Notes: generated by a model not told the origin, from the sequence alone. A stretch of DNA of 32,032 bases from an uncultured Roseburia sp. (GCA_947567625.1 CANONN010000041.1:1-32032); one strand, 5' to 3'; shown: positions 1 to 8,298, counted from the first letter of the stretch. Program-made: numbers and translations.

Positions 1-2
1 TG

Positions 3-203
3 GGGGATGAGACGTATTATGGCAGTGGGCTGCTGGATGTGTCGTATGCGCGGGAACTGCTGCATAGCTATGAAGAGACTGTCATGGCGGAGCGGGGACT
101 TCTGGAGCAGAGGAAAAAACATGTGAAGAATCAAACAGAAGCCCCAATAAACAGTGAAGTAGAGAACATTTCAAATGATTCAGTTAATCTCACAGAGATA
201 TAG
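3..203 (+). CDS. C-terminal fragment of a subtilisin-like (S8) serine peptidase, cut by window edge
   Basis: An open frame enters from the left edge and ends at TAG 201-203, giving 66 residues. It begins G-D-E-T-Y-Y-G-S-G-L-L-D-V-S-Y-A, which resembles the last helix of the subtilase fold, where a G-x-G-x-x-D-x-x-x-A pattern is usual. The catalytic Asp, His and Ser would lie to the left, outside the window, so activity cannot be judged. The tail after this motif is hydrophilic and rich in Glu, Asn and Lys. The next open frame begins before this stop in another frame and has no good start, so the present end may come from a frameshift. The family call rests on one short motif and is tentative. 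Confidence 0.5.
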   Translation, partial: GDETYYGSGLLDVSYARELLHSYEETVMAERGLLEQRKKHVKNQTEAPINSEVENISNDSVNLTEI

Positions 204-220
204 AGTTTTCCCAAGCAGAG

Positions 221-1186
221 TTGGCCAGCAGAGCTAAAATTGCTGGTAGCGAGGCAGAATCCCAAGTAAACGCAGGACGGCTGGCACTGCAAAATGTACA
301 AGAGAATATTATACTGGATACATTGGATGGTATTGCTCAGACAGAAAAGCCGGTGGAAACATTTGAAGGAATTGACTATATTGAGGGAAGATGGAGTAAC
401 GACCGGCATAGTGAACTGGCAGAAAAGCAGGGGAAAAATAATGACCTTACGGCAACAGAGATTACATTGCTTAAGGCAGGTGCCACGTATACAGATATAA
501 AGATACATAAAATGAAAGGGATTGCGCTTAAACGTGGATACTGGCATGGTAATACATGGAGCCGGCATGGAAAAAATGAAACTAGCAATTATATTGCCAA
601 CTATATCTTTGTGACAAAAGTGGCCCTTGCCGGCGGCAATGCCAATTTGCCCATGGTGCCTGGTATGCATCCTATGGAATATAATGATATTAAGGATAAC
701 ATGAGCAAGACCATTTTATTTGGGAGAAGTTGGGAAGATGTTATGAACGAGATCGACGGTATTTCTGGTTACAAAGATCAAAAAAGATGGCGTCAGGTAT
801 TTATCTATGGTCTGGCACTGCATCTTGCCACAGATGCATTTGCACATAGCAGCTATTATCGGACTTCTGACGGAATAATCAAGAAATATGGTCACAAAAC
901 CGACACTGATTATGATCCAAGCTACGGTGCAGATCATATTAACGATACGCCAAACCGTTGGAAATGTGCGAACCATATGGCAGGATGGGTTGCCTATATT
1001 TGTAGCATCAAAGCGAAAGGTGATGTGCAGGATTTTTCGTTTTATGGTTTTCCTTGCTGGAAAGGTTTTTATATGGGTAATATATACACTTATGCCAAGG
1101 AAATTGATCCCGAATACGGCACAAGTTTTCTTAATTTTTACTATAAATCTATGAACTGTATACCGCCCAAACCGGAAGAATATTAG
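221..1186 (+). CDS. Protein with zinc-dependent phospholipase C-like His/Asp motif, function unknown
   Basis: This 321-residue frame holds the segment Y-G-L-A-L-H-L-A-T-D-A-F-A-H-S-S-Y near residues 194-210. The spacing H-x3-D-x3-H-S is typical of metal-binding helices in zinc-dependent phospholipase C and related hydrolases. A later A-D-H-I-N-D segment adds possible ligands. No signal peptide or membrane segment is visible. The start used is TTG at 221, with no convincing ribosome-binding site. The frame is open back to position 188, and the first in-frame ATG lies far inside the conserved part. It may therefore be the displaced C-terminal domain of the upstream peptidase rather than an independent gene. 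The metal-hydrolase link is an inference from one motif and the enzyme activity is unknown. Confidence 0.6.
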   Translation: MASRAKIAGSEAESQVNAGRLALQNVQENIILDTLDGIAQTEKPVETFEGIDYIEGRWSNDRHSELAEKQGKNNDLTATEITLLKAGATYTDIKIHKMKGIALKRGYWHGNTWSRHGKNETSNYIANYIFVTKVALAGGNANLPMVPGMHPMEYNDIKDNMSKTILFGRSWEDVMNEIDGISGYKDQKRWRQVFIYGLALHLATDAFAHSSYYRTSDGIIKKYGHKTDTDYDPSYGADHINDTPNRWKCANHMAGWVAYICSIKAKGDVQDFSFYGFPCWKGFYMGNIYTYAKEIDPEYGTSFLNFYYKSMNCIPPKPEEY

Positions 1187-1211
1187 TAGACCGCGAAATG
1201 GAGGGTTAAAA

Positions 1212-2348
1212 ATGAATAAAAGAAGAATATCATGCCTATTCTTGATATTTCTGCTGCTGTTTACCGCCCTTGTTCCAGCTTACACCAAAGTATCTGCCGC
1301 AAAGAAAAAGATTACAAAAATATTTAGCGACGATATCACGGTGGAAAGCGGCAGACAATTTTATATCGGAGATATGATCTCGGTAAAATTGGATGAAAAA
1401 AGCGTCTCTTTACCGGTGATACTTTCGACAAAAGAAGAAAACTGTCTTTATACGGCAACGGAAAAGGGAGCAACGTATGTTTCCGATTGTCCCGAAGTGC
1501 TGACCGTAGAAGAGAAGAGTGGCTATGCTTGTTCAAAACAGCCCGGCACTGCCACCGTTATGGTTCATTGCATGGGAGCATACGCATCATTTCCCGTCAC
1601 AGTGGTAGAAAAAGGGACACTCTGCGCGGGCAATGAAGAATTTGCCGACAAAATAGATGCGGCCGGCGAGAAGCTTGCTAAAAAGATACCAAAAAAACTG
1701 AATACGGAAAATGGTTATGACTTATTTCGTGCTCTGAAGTCCTATCTGACAGCCTTTCAAGGCCACTCCGTATGTACGCTGTATGGCTGGGATTCAAACT
1801 ACGAGTATAGAATAGCACCGGCTTGTTCAAGTTACGAACGTGCATATTCGATGTTAAAGCATTATATTGCAAAATATCATCCCATGTGCGATAAAAAATA
1901 CTGGACGGCCGAGGAGGGCCAATATTTTACTGTATCCGCAACGTCGAAACAGATTACCGTGAACATGAAAAAGAAACTTACCAAGCAGGCCCTTTTAGCA
2001 CTGTATCTGCAAGAAATTGTATATGTAGTGGATGGTGGCGGACCGAGTGGGATAACTTACCCACTGGCTATCAATACAACAGTGCAAAAAGGCAAACTCG
2101 AGGCGCGCAGCTTTATTGGAAAATACAGGGACACAGATGACAGATACATAGGCCATACCATCACGCTTTTTAAATTGGGCAGTAAGACAGGGACTGTCAC
2201 CCATGTGTACTGCACACGCTATAATCCGGCAAACGGCAAATTTAAGCTTCATCATAAGAAAAAACTGGCGTTAAAAAGGGGGAAAAAATTTTTTCTGCGA
2301 ATTTATACGTTTGATTTCTACTGGCCTGGTGAATTTGTTGTAAAGTAA
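1212..2348 (+). CDS. Secreted protein of a local tandem family, copy 1, function unknown
   Basis: A 378-residue protein with a classical signal peptide: basic M-N-K-R-R, a hydrophobic core to about residue 25, and an Ala-rich cleavage region at V-S-A-A-K. The N-terminal third is beta-rich and ends in a stretch like a bacterial Ig-like fold (P-G-T-A-T-V-M-V-H-C, then S-F-P-V-T-V). The middle carries K-K-Y-W-T-A-E-E-G-Q-Y-F-T-V-S-A, which is nearly invariant in the tandem copies, and the end is G-E-F-V-V-K. The start is supported by GGAGGG six bases before the ATG at 1212. No catalytic motif or cell-wall anchor is visible, so it is probably exported and released or non-covalently held. The same family recurs at 2348-2491, 2505-3686 and 3855-4374. 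Confidence 0.85.
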   Translation: MNKRRISCLFLIFLLLFTALVPAYTKVSAAKKKITKIFSDDITVESGRQFYIGDMISVKLDEKSVSLPVILSTKEENCLYTATEKGATYVSDCPEVLTVEEKSGYACSKQPGTATVMVHCMGAYASFPVTVVEKGTLCAGNEEFADKIDAAGEKLAKKIPKKLNTENGYDLFRALKSYLTAFQGHSVCTLYGWDSNYEYRIAPACSSYERAYSMLKHYIAKYHPMCDKKYWTAEEGQYFTVSATSKQITVNMKKKLTKQALLALYLQEIVYVVDGGGPSGITYPLAINTTVQKGKLEARSFIGKYRDTDDRYIGHTITLFKLGSKTGTVTHVYCTRYNPANGKFKLHHKKKLALKRGKKFFLRIYTFDFYWPGEFVVK

Positions 2349-2491
2349 TGATGTCATATGTTTTCCTGCCACTGAACCCGATTGGCACCAAAGTATCTGC
2401 TACAAAGCTAAAGGCTACAGAAACGTACAGTGGAGATCTTATAGTAGAAAAAACGGCTCTGATGCCGTTTCCCGTCGCATTTACGCTCTGA
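2348..2491 (+). pseudogene. Fossil fragment of the tandem secreted-protein family
   Basis: A 47-codon frame starts in a TAATG overlap with the stop of copy 1. It reads T-K-V-S-A-T-K-L-K-A-T-E-T-Y-S-G-D-L-I-V-E, which aligns with the signal-cleavage region of the intact copies (T-K-V-S-A-A-K-K-K-I-T-K then S-D-D-I-T-V-E). It then jumps to M-P-F-P-V-A-F, resembling their later A-S-F-P-V-T-V, and stops. The hydrophobic signal core is missing and most of the body is deleted. This is best explained as the remnant of another tandem copy, not a working gene. Confidence 0.65.
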
Positions 2492-2504
2492 AACGGAGAT
2501 TTTT

Positions 2505-3686
2505 ATGATAAAAAAGCGAAGATTATACTTATTTCTGGCAGTCCTGTTACTATTTACTTACATTGTTCCTTCTTTCATAGAAGTATCCGCCGCAAAGAAA
2601 AAGATAATAAATATATACAGCGACGATATTATAGTAGAAAACGGAAGACGTTTCTATTTCGGCGATATGGTCACTGTTGAATTGGATAAAAAAAGTTATG
2701 ATCGGCCACTGACACTTCCGGCTGAAAATGAATTACTTCTTTATACTGCAACCGAAATGGGAGCAACGTATGTTTCCGATTGTCCCGAAATACTGGCTAT
2801 AGAGAAAAAGAGCGGCTACGCCCAGGCAAAAAGGGCAGGTACTGCTAATATTATAGTCAATTGTCACGGCGCGTACGCATCCTTTCCCGTTACAGTGGCA
2901 GAAATCGGAACTCTTAACAGGACGCTTCAACCGGGAAAAGAGGATATAACCGAAAAATTAGACGCGGCCGGCAAAAAACTTTCCCAAAAAATCCCGGAAA
3001 AACTGACTCCGGAAAACGGTTACGACCTGTTTCGGGCGCTTAAAATGTATTTGGCTGTTTTTGTAGATTACAAATCTACATATAGCTCTGAAAATGGCAT
3101 TAGCATCTCTTCGGCTATGTGTGGTTGGGACCCTGACCGCAAGTTTCGGATGGCACCGGCCTGTTCTTGTTATAAACGCGCGTACTCCATGGTAAAACAT
3201 TATGTTGCAAAGCATCATCCTATGAACGATAAAAAATACTGGACAGCCGAAGACGGACAATATTTTACCGTATCTGCAACAGCAGACCAGATTACCTTAA
3301 AAATGAAAAAGAAACTTACCAAACAGGCGCTTCTGGCCTTATATTTAAATGAATTTTTATGTGAAACAGATGGCTATGGACCGGATGGAGTGATTCTTCC
3401 ACTGTCAATCAGTGCTACGGTACAAAAAGACCGTTTCGAGGCATGCAGTTACATTGCCAGATATAAAGACACCGACGAGCGATACGGCGGTCATACCGTC
3501 ACCGTCTTCAAATTGGGCAGCAAAACAGCCACTGTCACGCATGTGTACCGCTCACGTTACACCTCTGCGAACGCAAGACATAAACACATCCAAAAGAAAA
3601 AGTTAAAACTAAAAAAAGGAAAAAAGTATTGGCTGCGTATTGACACCCTATACTGGTACTGGCCCGGTGAATTTGTAGTAAAGTAA
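2505..3686 (+). CDS. Secreted protein of the local tandem family, copy 2, function unknown
   Basis: A 393-residue paralogue of copy 1 with the same layout: signal peptide (M-I-K-K-R-R, hydrophobic core, V-S-A-A-K-K-K cleavage region), S-D-D-I-I-V-E, the Y-V-S-D-C-P-E block, an Ig-like S-F-P-V-T-V, K-K-Y-W-T-A-E-D-G-Q-Y-F-T-V-S-A, and the terminal W-P-G-E-F-V-V-K. A short insertion around residues 190-203 (near Y-K-S-T-Y-S-S-E-N-G) makes it longer than copy 1. Four bases of GGAG precede the ATG at suitable spacing. The two copies differ throughout, so the duplication is not recent. No enzymatic motif is recognised. Confidence 0.85.
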   Translation: MIKKRRLYLFLAVLLLFTYIVPSFIEVSAAKKKIINIYSDDIIVENGRRFYFGDMVTVELDKKSYDRPLTLPAENELLLYTATEMGATYVSDCPEILAIEKKSGYAQAKRAGTANIIVNCHGAYASFPVTVAEIGTLNRTLQPGKEDITEKLDAAGKKLSQKIPEKLTPENGYDLFRALKMYLAVFVDYKSTYSSENGISISSAMCGWDPDRKFRMAPACSCYKRAYSMVKHYVAKHHPMNDKKYWTAEDGQYFTVSATADQITLKMKKKLTKQALLALYLNEFLCETDGYGPDGVILPLSISATVQKDRFEACSYIARYKDTDERYGGHTVTVFKLGSKTATVTHVYRSRYTSANARHKHIQKKKLKLKKGKKYWLRIDTLYWYWPGEFVVK

Positions 3687-3854
3687 ATAGCGTTTTCTGT
3701 CTTAATAAAATATAGAGCGGCTATAATAAATGAAAATGTATTTTAATCCCCCATCTGAGATAGAGGGAATGGAAGAAGCTGTAACATTGCCTGGGGTATC
3801 AAAAAGAAAAAGCGACGAACCAAAATGAAGTCTGAATGAAGATAGAGGAACGAT

Positions 3855-4374
3855 ATGTCGAAAAAAAGATTTATATGCCTGTTTATGTCACTGGTGTTAC
3901 TATTCTCCTGCTGCCTGCCAAATCCAGACAACGTGTCGGCTGCAAAGAAAAAGATCAAAGGAATTTCCAGCACCCTCGTTATATCGGACATGGAAATGCT
4001 CGACTTTGATATTATACTGGAAAGCGGGAGGCAGTTCTACATGGGAGAGCTGCTCTTGGTAGAATTGGATGCAGAGAACTTTAACCGATTGGCACTCGTT
4101 AAACTGGGGTGGGAGTTTCCTTGGAAAATATCACCCTATCTACAATAAGAAATACTGGACTGACAAAGAGGGGAAATATCTTAAAGTTTCTGCACCCCAG
4201 AACCAGATTACTTTATAAATGAAAAAGAAACTCACTGCACATGCCCTTCTGGCCCTGTATTTTCATGAAGATCGTCTTTTGGATGAAATGTCCAACATCA
4301 TTGAAAGTGGAGAGAACGGAATTGTTCCATTTGGCGTGGGAACCATTCCAGGGAAATGTTGGGTTAGTAAATGA
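3855..4374 (+). pseudogene. Degenerate third copy of the tandem secreted-protein family
   Basis: The first 97 codons (3855-4148) give a signal peptide and the S-A-A-K-K-K-I-K-G start of the family, ending in a frameshifted tail. Homology resumes in another frame near 4125 with Y-H-P-I-Y-N-K-K-Y-W-T-D-K-E-G-K-Y, matching the K-K-Y-W-T-A-E block of the intact copies. That frame is interrupted by TAA at 4216-4218, continues M-K-K-K-L-T-A-H-A-L-L-A-L-Y, and ends at TGA 4372-4374. About 150 central residues are deleted. The damage is therefore one large deletion with a frame change plus an in-frame stop. A short secreted peptide could still be made from the first part. Confidence 0.8.
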
Positions 4375-4497
4375 CAAAACGTGTAACCAAAAAACGAAAT
4401 ATCCTGTTACTGAATGTTTCGTCAGCAAATGACAAACAGAAGCTGTCCCGGACTTGGAGAGAAAGGGACAGCAGCGTGACAGTAAGCAAACGGATAC

Positions 4498-4776
4498 TCA
4501 GCGTTTTTTAAAATTTTCGACGATCTGTATCATTTCTTCCGAGGGATTGGAAATCACGGCACAGTTACAGATTTCACAAGGGGGATTATCCCGCACATTG
4601 TCGATCGCTGCGGTGACTGCTGCGACGCTTCCGGTGACAAATACCAGCGCATGACCGCCGCATTTGGTATCTTTTGTCTGGTAAGTGACTTCTGCTATTT
4701 TTAACATCTGGTCGGTGACAAGCACGGCATTAGCGGCACCGAGAACTTCTACTAATCCATAGGCTCCATATCTCAT
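4498..4776 (-). CDS. Bacterial microcompartment (BMC-domain) shell protein
   Basis: A 92-residue single BMC-domain protein. It begins M-R-Y-G-A-Y-G-L-V-E-V-L-G and continues with A-A-N-A-V-L-V-T-D-Q-M-L-K and G-S-V-A-A-V-T-A-A-I-D, the usual BMC order. Such proteins form hexamers that tile the shell of protein organelles. The ATG at 4776 is chosen over the ATG at 4788 because GGAGG sits five bases before it. It lies downstream of a second BMC gene (4929-5228), separated by a structured intergenic element. No encapsulated enzymes are found nearby, so the cargo is unknown. The sequence is Cys-rich for the family (C-G-G, C-E-I-C-N-C). Confidence 0.85.
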   Translation of the reverse strand: MRYGAYGLVEVLGAANAVLVTDQMLKIAEVTYQTKDTKCGGHALVFVTGSVAAVTAAIDNVRDNPPCEICNCAVISNPSEEMIQIVENFKKR

Positions 4777-4780
4777 AGTA

Positions 4781-4911
4781 TCCTCCATTCCGAAGCGATT
4801 TAACGCGCAAAAACGCGCGCCGAATGTCAGATTCGGCTACGCGATTCAAATTTGTGACGCTTCGGCACAAATTTGTCTGTAAAAAATCAGCGGTCAAGAT
4901 GATTTTTCACA
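4781..4911 (-). ncRNA. Structured intercistronic element, copy 1 (candidate cis-regulatory RNA)
   Basis: Read in the direction of the BMC genes, this element begins with an A/T-rich hairpin (4881-4911). It continues with a 10-bp hairpin (arms 4866-4875 and 4847-4856) whose loop holds C-C-G-A-A-G-C-G. The exact complement of that loop (plus-strand 4790-4797) lies just before the GGAGG and ATG of the downstream gene. A smaller hairpin (4819-4837) lies between. Homologous elements occur at 8155-8298 and 16339-16507. The pairing suggests a pseudoknot or alternative fold close to the ribosome-binding site. Function is inferred. Confidence 0.6.
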
Positions 4912-4928
4912 GTATGCACCTACTCTAT

Positions 4929-5228
4929 CTATTTGTTAATCGTCATGGTAATGGCTGTCTCTGTACCGACAGACGGAGCGGCGATCACAGTGTGTGAAAC
5001 AATTGTGGAGATGGGTTCCGCCGCCAGAAGTGCAGCGTCCATTGCGGCGTTGACATCAGAAATCGTTCCGCGCATTTTGACACAGGCACCGGACTTTAAA
5101 CGGTTTCGCTCCACTGACTGAATATGGACTGCGGCTGCTTTTGCGGCGGCATCCAGCGCTACAAAGCAGGCACATTCACTGTCCAGCTCAAATACGCCGA
5201 TTGCCATTCCCTCATAATTATCACTCAT
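4929..5228 (-). CDS. Bacterial microcompartment (BMC-domain) shell protein
   Basis: A 99-residue protein with a BMC-type pattern: M-A-I-G-V-F-E-L-D at the first strand, a helix rich in Ala (A-L-D-A-A-A-K-A-A-A-V), then K-M-R-G-T-I-S-D-V-N-A-A-M-D-A-A. It is preceded by AAAGGG seven bases before the ATG and is the first gene of a two-gene unit with the BMC gene at 4498-4776. Both are probably shell hexamer subunits. The divergence between them suggests different tiles rather than a fresh duplication. A regulated promoter is not obvious in the 240-base gap upstream. A complete microcompartment operon is absent, so this is an orphan or satellite shell pair. Confidence 0.8.
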   Translation of the reverse strand: MSDNYEGMAIGVFELDSECACFVALDAAAKAAAVHIQSVERNRLKSGACVKMRGTISDVNAAMDAALLAAEPISTIVSHTVIAAPSVGTETAITMTINK

Positions 5229-5469
5229 ATGATATCCCTTTCTCGGAGTATTGCATAAAAATTCTTCTCGAAATAACTGTAGTTCACAAAAATTCCTACC
5301 TGATTTAGAGCTTAAAAACTGGAGATTTCTGTATTTATTTTACTATGATATGGACAAAAATGCAAGCCGCGGTTTTTCTGAAAAGTGTTGATGATAAAGA
5401 TGCTTCGCACCTGCATATGGCAAAAGTTCGATGATCTCTGGCGTGAGTCTGAATTGTAACAAGGATTCT

Positions 5470-6390
5470 TTATAGATTCGATCTAAGACACAAAGGAAAC
5501 AAGACCGTGATCGCAAAAGTATGCTCACACAGTGCAGCGCTTACCGTTCCGCCCATCTCTTCCGCAAAATATTTTACGATGGTGAGTCCAAGGCCGGTGA
5601 CCTTTCGTGTTTTTGATTGCTCCGTCGTATAGAAACGCTCAAAAATATGCTCAATATCGCCGCTTTTTATACGATCGGTCCGATTTTTTGCAGTCAGCCT
5701 GACACAGTTGTCCTGCCTGTCCACGTCAAATCGAAAATCTCCGTTACCGTGAACCAGGGCATTTTTGATCAGATTTTCGATAATTCGCCTCACGGCATGT
5801 GCGTCCGCCATGATATAGCAGGGGGTCTCGCTAAGCATTACAACCGGTTCATAGCCAAGGCGGATGAAATCGTCATAAAACAGAGACAGAGTGTCAGCAA
5901 ATATATTGCAGAGATTGATGCGCTCTGTTTCCAGGACGATTTCACCGGCCTCCAGCCTCGCATACTCAAAAAGCTGCTCCAAAAGATCTACGACGTCGTC
6001 CATGCGCTGTTCTATCTTTGTGATGTAGAGGCGCTGTTTTTCTTCGTCCGGCGCCGTTTTGCCAAGCAGCATCTGTGTGTACCCTTTGGCGCTGGTGAGA
6101 GGTGTTCTGATATCGTGCGAAATGCCGATAATGCTTGCGCGGTAGCTCTGGTTGCCCCGTTTCAACGCGGACACGCGCGCACGGTTTAACTGCCAGATGC
6201 GGTTTAACTCGCTAATCAGCGCTTCCGTTTTGCCGACGCGGCAGTAGGAAGTCAGGCAGTAATTTGTGTCCTCCTGCTCCAATAGCTGCATTTGCTGCAA
6301 CAGATGTTTGATCTGTTGGTGATAGCGCCATAAGCGCATTGTGAGAATAAAAATCACGGCTGTGAATCCGGCTGTCAAAACAATTGTCAT
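5470..6390 (-). CDS. Sensor histidine kinase of a bacitracin/lantibiotic-type ABC operon
   Basis: A 306-residue kinase with one N-terminal membrane segment (about residues 2-20) and almost no extracellular part, so it cannot bind an outside ligand through a classic sensor domain. The phosphoacceptor box is S-H-D-I-R-T-P with His92. The N box is N-L-I-K-N-A-L-V-H-G and the last ATP-lid glycines are in T-G-L-G-L-T-I-V-K. The usual D-x-G-x-G box is replaced by A-K-N-R-T-D-R-I, a variation seen in some kinases of antibiotic-peptide systems. It ends the operon 12 bases after the permease. It probably phosphorylates the regulator at 8388-9083 and may sense through the transporter. Confidence 0.85.
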   Translation of the reverse strand: MTIVLTAGFTAVIFILTMRLWRYHQQIKHLLQQMQLLEQEDTNYCLTSYCRVGKTEALISELNRIWQLNRARVSALKRGNQSYRASIIGISHDIRTPLTSAKGYTQMLLGKTAPDEEKQRLYITKIEQRMDDVVDLLEQLFEYARLEAGEIVLETERINLCNIFADTLSLFYDDFIRLGYEPVVMLSETPCYIMADAHAVRRIIENLIKNALVHGNGDFRFDVDRQDNCVRLTAKNRTDRIKSGDIEHIFERFYTTEQSKTRKVTGLGLTIVKYFAEEMGGTVSAALCEHTFAITVLFPLCLRSNL

Positions 6391-6402
6391 AGGGCTCCTT
6401 TC

Positions 6403-7203
6403 TCACGCTATATCACGCCAACTGTGATATAGCATGCCGCCGGCCAGAGAGCCGATCAGCCAAACTCCCGCTACGATACCCGACCGTACAATAAACGCCG
6501 TGGGGATGTCGTTGATGGGGCAGCTGGCAATCAAGGACATGATCCAATAGTCGGATATCTCGAAACGGACACCTGCGGCGTTCATGAGCAGATCGATTAC
6601 GCTCAATATCGGAGAGGAGAGCATCAAGACGCCGAAAATGGAAATCAGGATGCCGGCGACATTTCTCGTGATCTCACAGACCAGCAAAATGATTGCCGTA
6701 TAGCAGGTTAAATAGATCAGATGCAAGGTGAGGAACACAAAAAAGTCATGAAAAAACGTTCCGTTGACTGAGTCGCTTCCATAACAGAACATTCCGCCTA
6801 CAAAGACCAGAAACGCCGTAAGCAGATAGATGCTTACCGCCCCGAGCTCGGTAATCAGAAAGCGGGCGAGATAAAGCTTTTCACGCCGGATACCTTTGCC
6901 GACAAAGTTCTTAACAGCGCCGCTGCGGTAATCGCTGATGGCGAACAGGCACAGGAAGATTGTGACAAAGATCAGGGTGTTGGTATTTGCAAACATCTGT
7001 CTTAGGGTATCGAGAATACTGGAATCGGTGATGCTTTTGAGCATGGCTGCATTGAGGCCGCTTGAAGTGTCTATCCATCCGCTTTGAAACACGGCATACA
7101 CAAAATAAGTGATCATAGAAAACAAGGCGGCCAATAAAAGCGCCACTTTATAGCTGGTACTCTTTTTTAATTTATATAACTCTGCATGGATTAAATTTAT
7201 CAT
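6403..7203 (-). CDS. ABC-2 type transporter permease, bacitracin/lantibiotic-resistance class
   Basis: A 266-residue membrane protein with about six hydrophobic segments (first at residues 20-38, then a loop, then four to five closely packed segments). The start M-I-N-L-I-H-A-E-L-Y-K-L-K-K-S is typical of ABC-2 permeases of the BcrB/lantibiotic-immunity class, in which an amphipathic E-x-x-K-L-K helix precedes the first membrane span. The segment D-Y-R-S-G-A-V-K-N-F-V-G-K-G-I-R-R is the usual cytoplasmic coupling loop. It lies seven bases after the ATPase gene, so the two are co-translated. The substrate is unknown; peptide antibiotics or bacitracin-like compounds are the family expectation. 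Confidence 0.85.
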   Translation of the reverse strand: MINLIHAELYKLKKSTSYKVALLLAALFSMITYFVYAVFQSGWIDTSSGLNAAMLKSITDSSILDTLRQMFANTNTLIFVTIFLCLFAISDYRSGAVKNFVGKGIRREKLYLARFLITELGAVSIYLLTAFLVFVGGMFCYGSDSVNGTFFHDFFVFLTLHLIYLTCYTAIILLVCEITRNVAGILISIFGVLMLSSPILSVIDLLMNAAGVRFEISDYWIMSLIASCPINDIPTAFIVRSGIVAGVWLIGSLAGGMLYHSWRDIA

Positions 7204-7210
7204 GATTGGA

Positions 7211-8149
7211 TCATTCCTTTCCAGATTTTACGGTAGCTTCATTTTCCACTAATTCCATAAAGTAGCTTTCCAAATCCTGCCCTGCCAGGTAATTTTCCCT
7301 GATATTGATTCCGGCAAGCGTCAGGCTGCGATTGATACGGGAGGTGTCCTCCAGCTGTTCATAGATGCGTATGATGCCATTCTCCGGTACATCAAACTCT
7401 TTGATGTGCAGCTCTTCCTCGAGTATATGGACGGCGTGTTCTGTATTGTCCACCAACAGACGCCGGCATCTGCGGCATCGTCTGGCCAGCTGTGCGGAGT
7501 CAAATTCTTCTGCCAGCCTGCCGTCGCGGATAATGCCGTAGGCTGTCGCTATTTTGGATAATTCGCCTAAGATATGGCTGGAAATCATGATCGTAATATT
7601 TTTTTCTCTGTTTAGTTTTAGGAGCAGATCTCTCATTTGCTTGATGCCCTGTGGGTCTAAGCCGTTGATCGGCTCATCCAAAATCAGAAAGTCGGGGCTG
7701 CGCAGCAGTGCAATCGCAATGCCAAGACGCTGCTTCATGCCCATCGAAAAATTTCCGGCTTTTTTCTTGCCGGTATCTGCCAGGCCGACAAAAGAGAGGG
7801 TATGTTCCACTACAGACTTGTCGCAAATCCCGTAAGCCCGTCTGACGACCTCCAGATTATCCCGCGCGCTCATGCCGCGGTAGAGACCCGGCGATTCGAT
7901 CAGGGTGCCGATACGCGCGCGCTGTTTTTCAATATCGGTTTGGCCAAACAATTCTATTGTGCCTGCGTTTGGTCTGGCAAGCCCGGATACCATGCGCATC
8001 AAAGTCGTTTTGCCCGCGCCGTTTTTCCCGATAAATCCGTAGATCTCTCCCTGCTTTACATGGATGCTCACCTCATTGACCGCCCTTTTTTTGTCATAAA
8101 TTTTGGTGAGTTTTTCCGTTTTGAGTACAAAATTTTCTCCTTTTCCCAT
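7211..8149 (-). CDS. ABC transporter ATP-binding protein, bacitracin/lantibiotic-resistance class
   Basis: A 312-residue ATPase. Walker A is G-K-N-G-A-G-K-T-T at residues 41-49, the signature region is F-S-M-G-M-K-Q-R, and Walker B is F-L-I-L-D-E-P followed by I-N-G-L-D-P-Q-G. A C-terminal extension of about 90 residues after the nucleotide-binding domain matches the BcrA-type layout. The ATG at 8149 is preferred: GGAG lies six bases upstream, and the longer frame (to 8254) would translate the structured element in front. It powers the permease at 6403-7203. The gene follows the response regulator with the structured element between them. Confidence 0.9.
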   Translation of the reverse strand: MGKGENFVLKTEKLTKIYDKKRAVNEVSIHVKQGEIYGFIGKNGAGKTTLMRMVSGLARPNAGTIELFGQTDIEKQRARIGTLIESPGLYRGMSARDNLEVVRRAYGICDKSVVEHTLSFVGLADTGKKKAGNFSMGMKQRLGIAIALLRSPDFLILDEPINGLDPQGIKQMRDLLLKLNREKNITIMISSHILGELSKIATAYGIIRDGRLAEEFDSAQLARRCRRCRRLLVDNTEHAVHILEEELHIKEFDVPENGIIRIYEQLEDTSRINRSLTLAGINIRENYLAGQDLESYFMELVENEATVKSGKE

Positions 8150-8154
8150 TTTAA

Positions 8155-8298
8155 TCTCCATTCCGAGAACGTTTACGTTCGAGGAACCGCAGGAAAAATC
8201 TGCGAATGCAGTTTCTCCTGTCGGATCAAGGCTTATTTGTGACGTTCTCGGCACAAATAGCCGTATGAAAAATCAGCTATCAAGCTGATTTTTCACAC
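8155..8298 (-). ncRNA. Structured intercistronic element, copy 2 (candidate cis-regulatory RNA)
   Basis: Same family as 4781-4911. In the direction of the ABC operon it has a 5' hairpin (8266-8294). Next is a hairpin with 8-bp arms (8252-8259 and 8234-8241) whose whole 10-base loop (8242-8251) is complementary to 8163-8172. The latter lies just before GGAG and the ATPase ATG. The loop sequence differs from copy 1 but complementarity is kept exactly. The element separates the regulator gene from the transporter genes, so it could tune their relative expression. Confidence 0.65.

Noticed and set aside
5343-5528. A 61-codon minus-strand frame overlapping the kinase end
   Set aside because: It mostly lies in an intergenic stretch, lacks a ribosome-binding site and resembles no protein.
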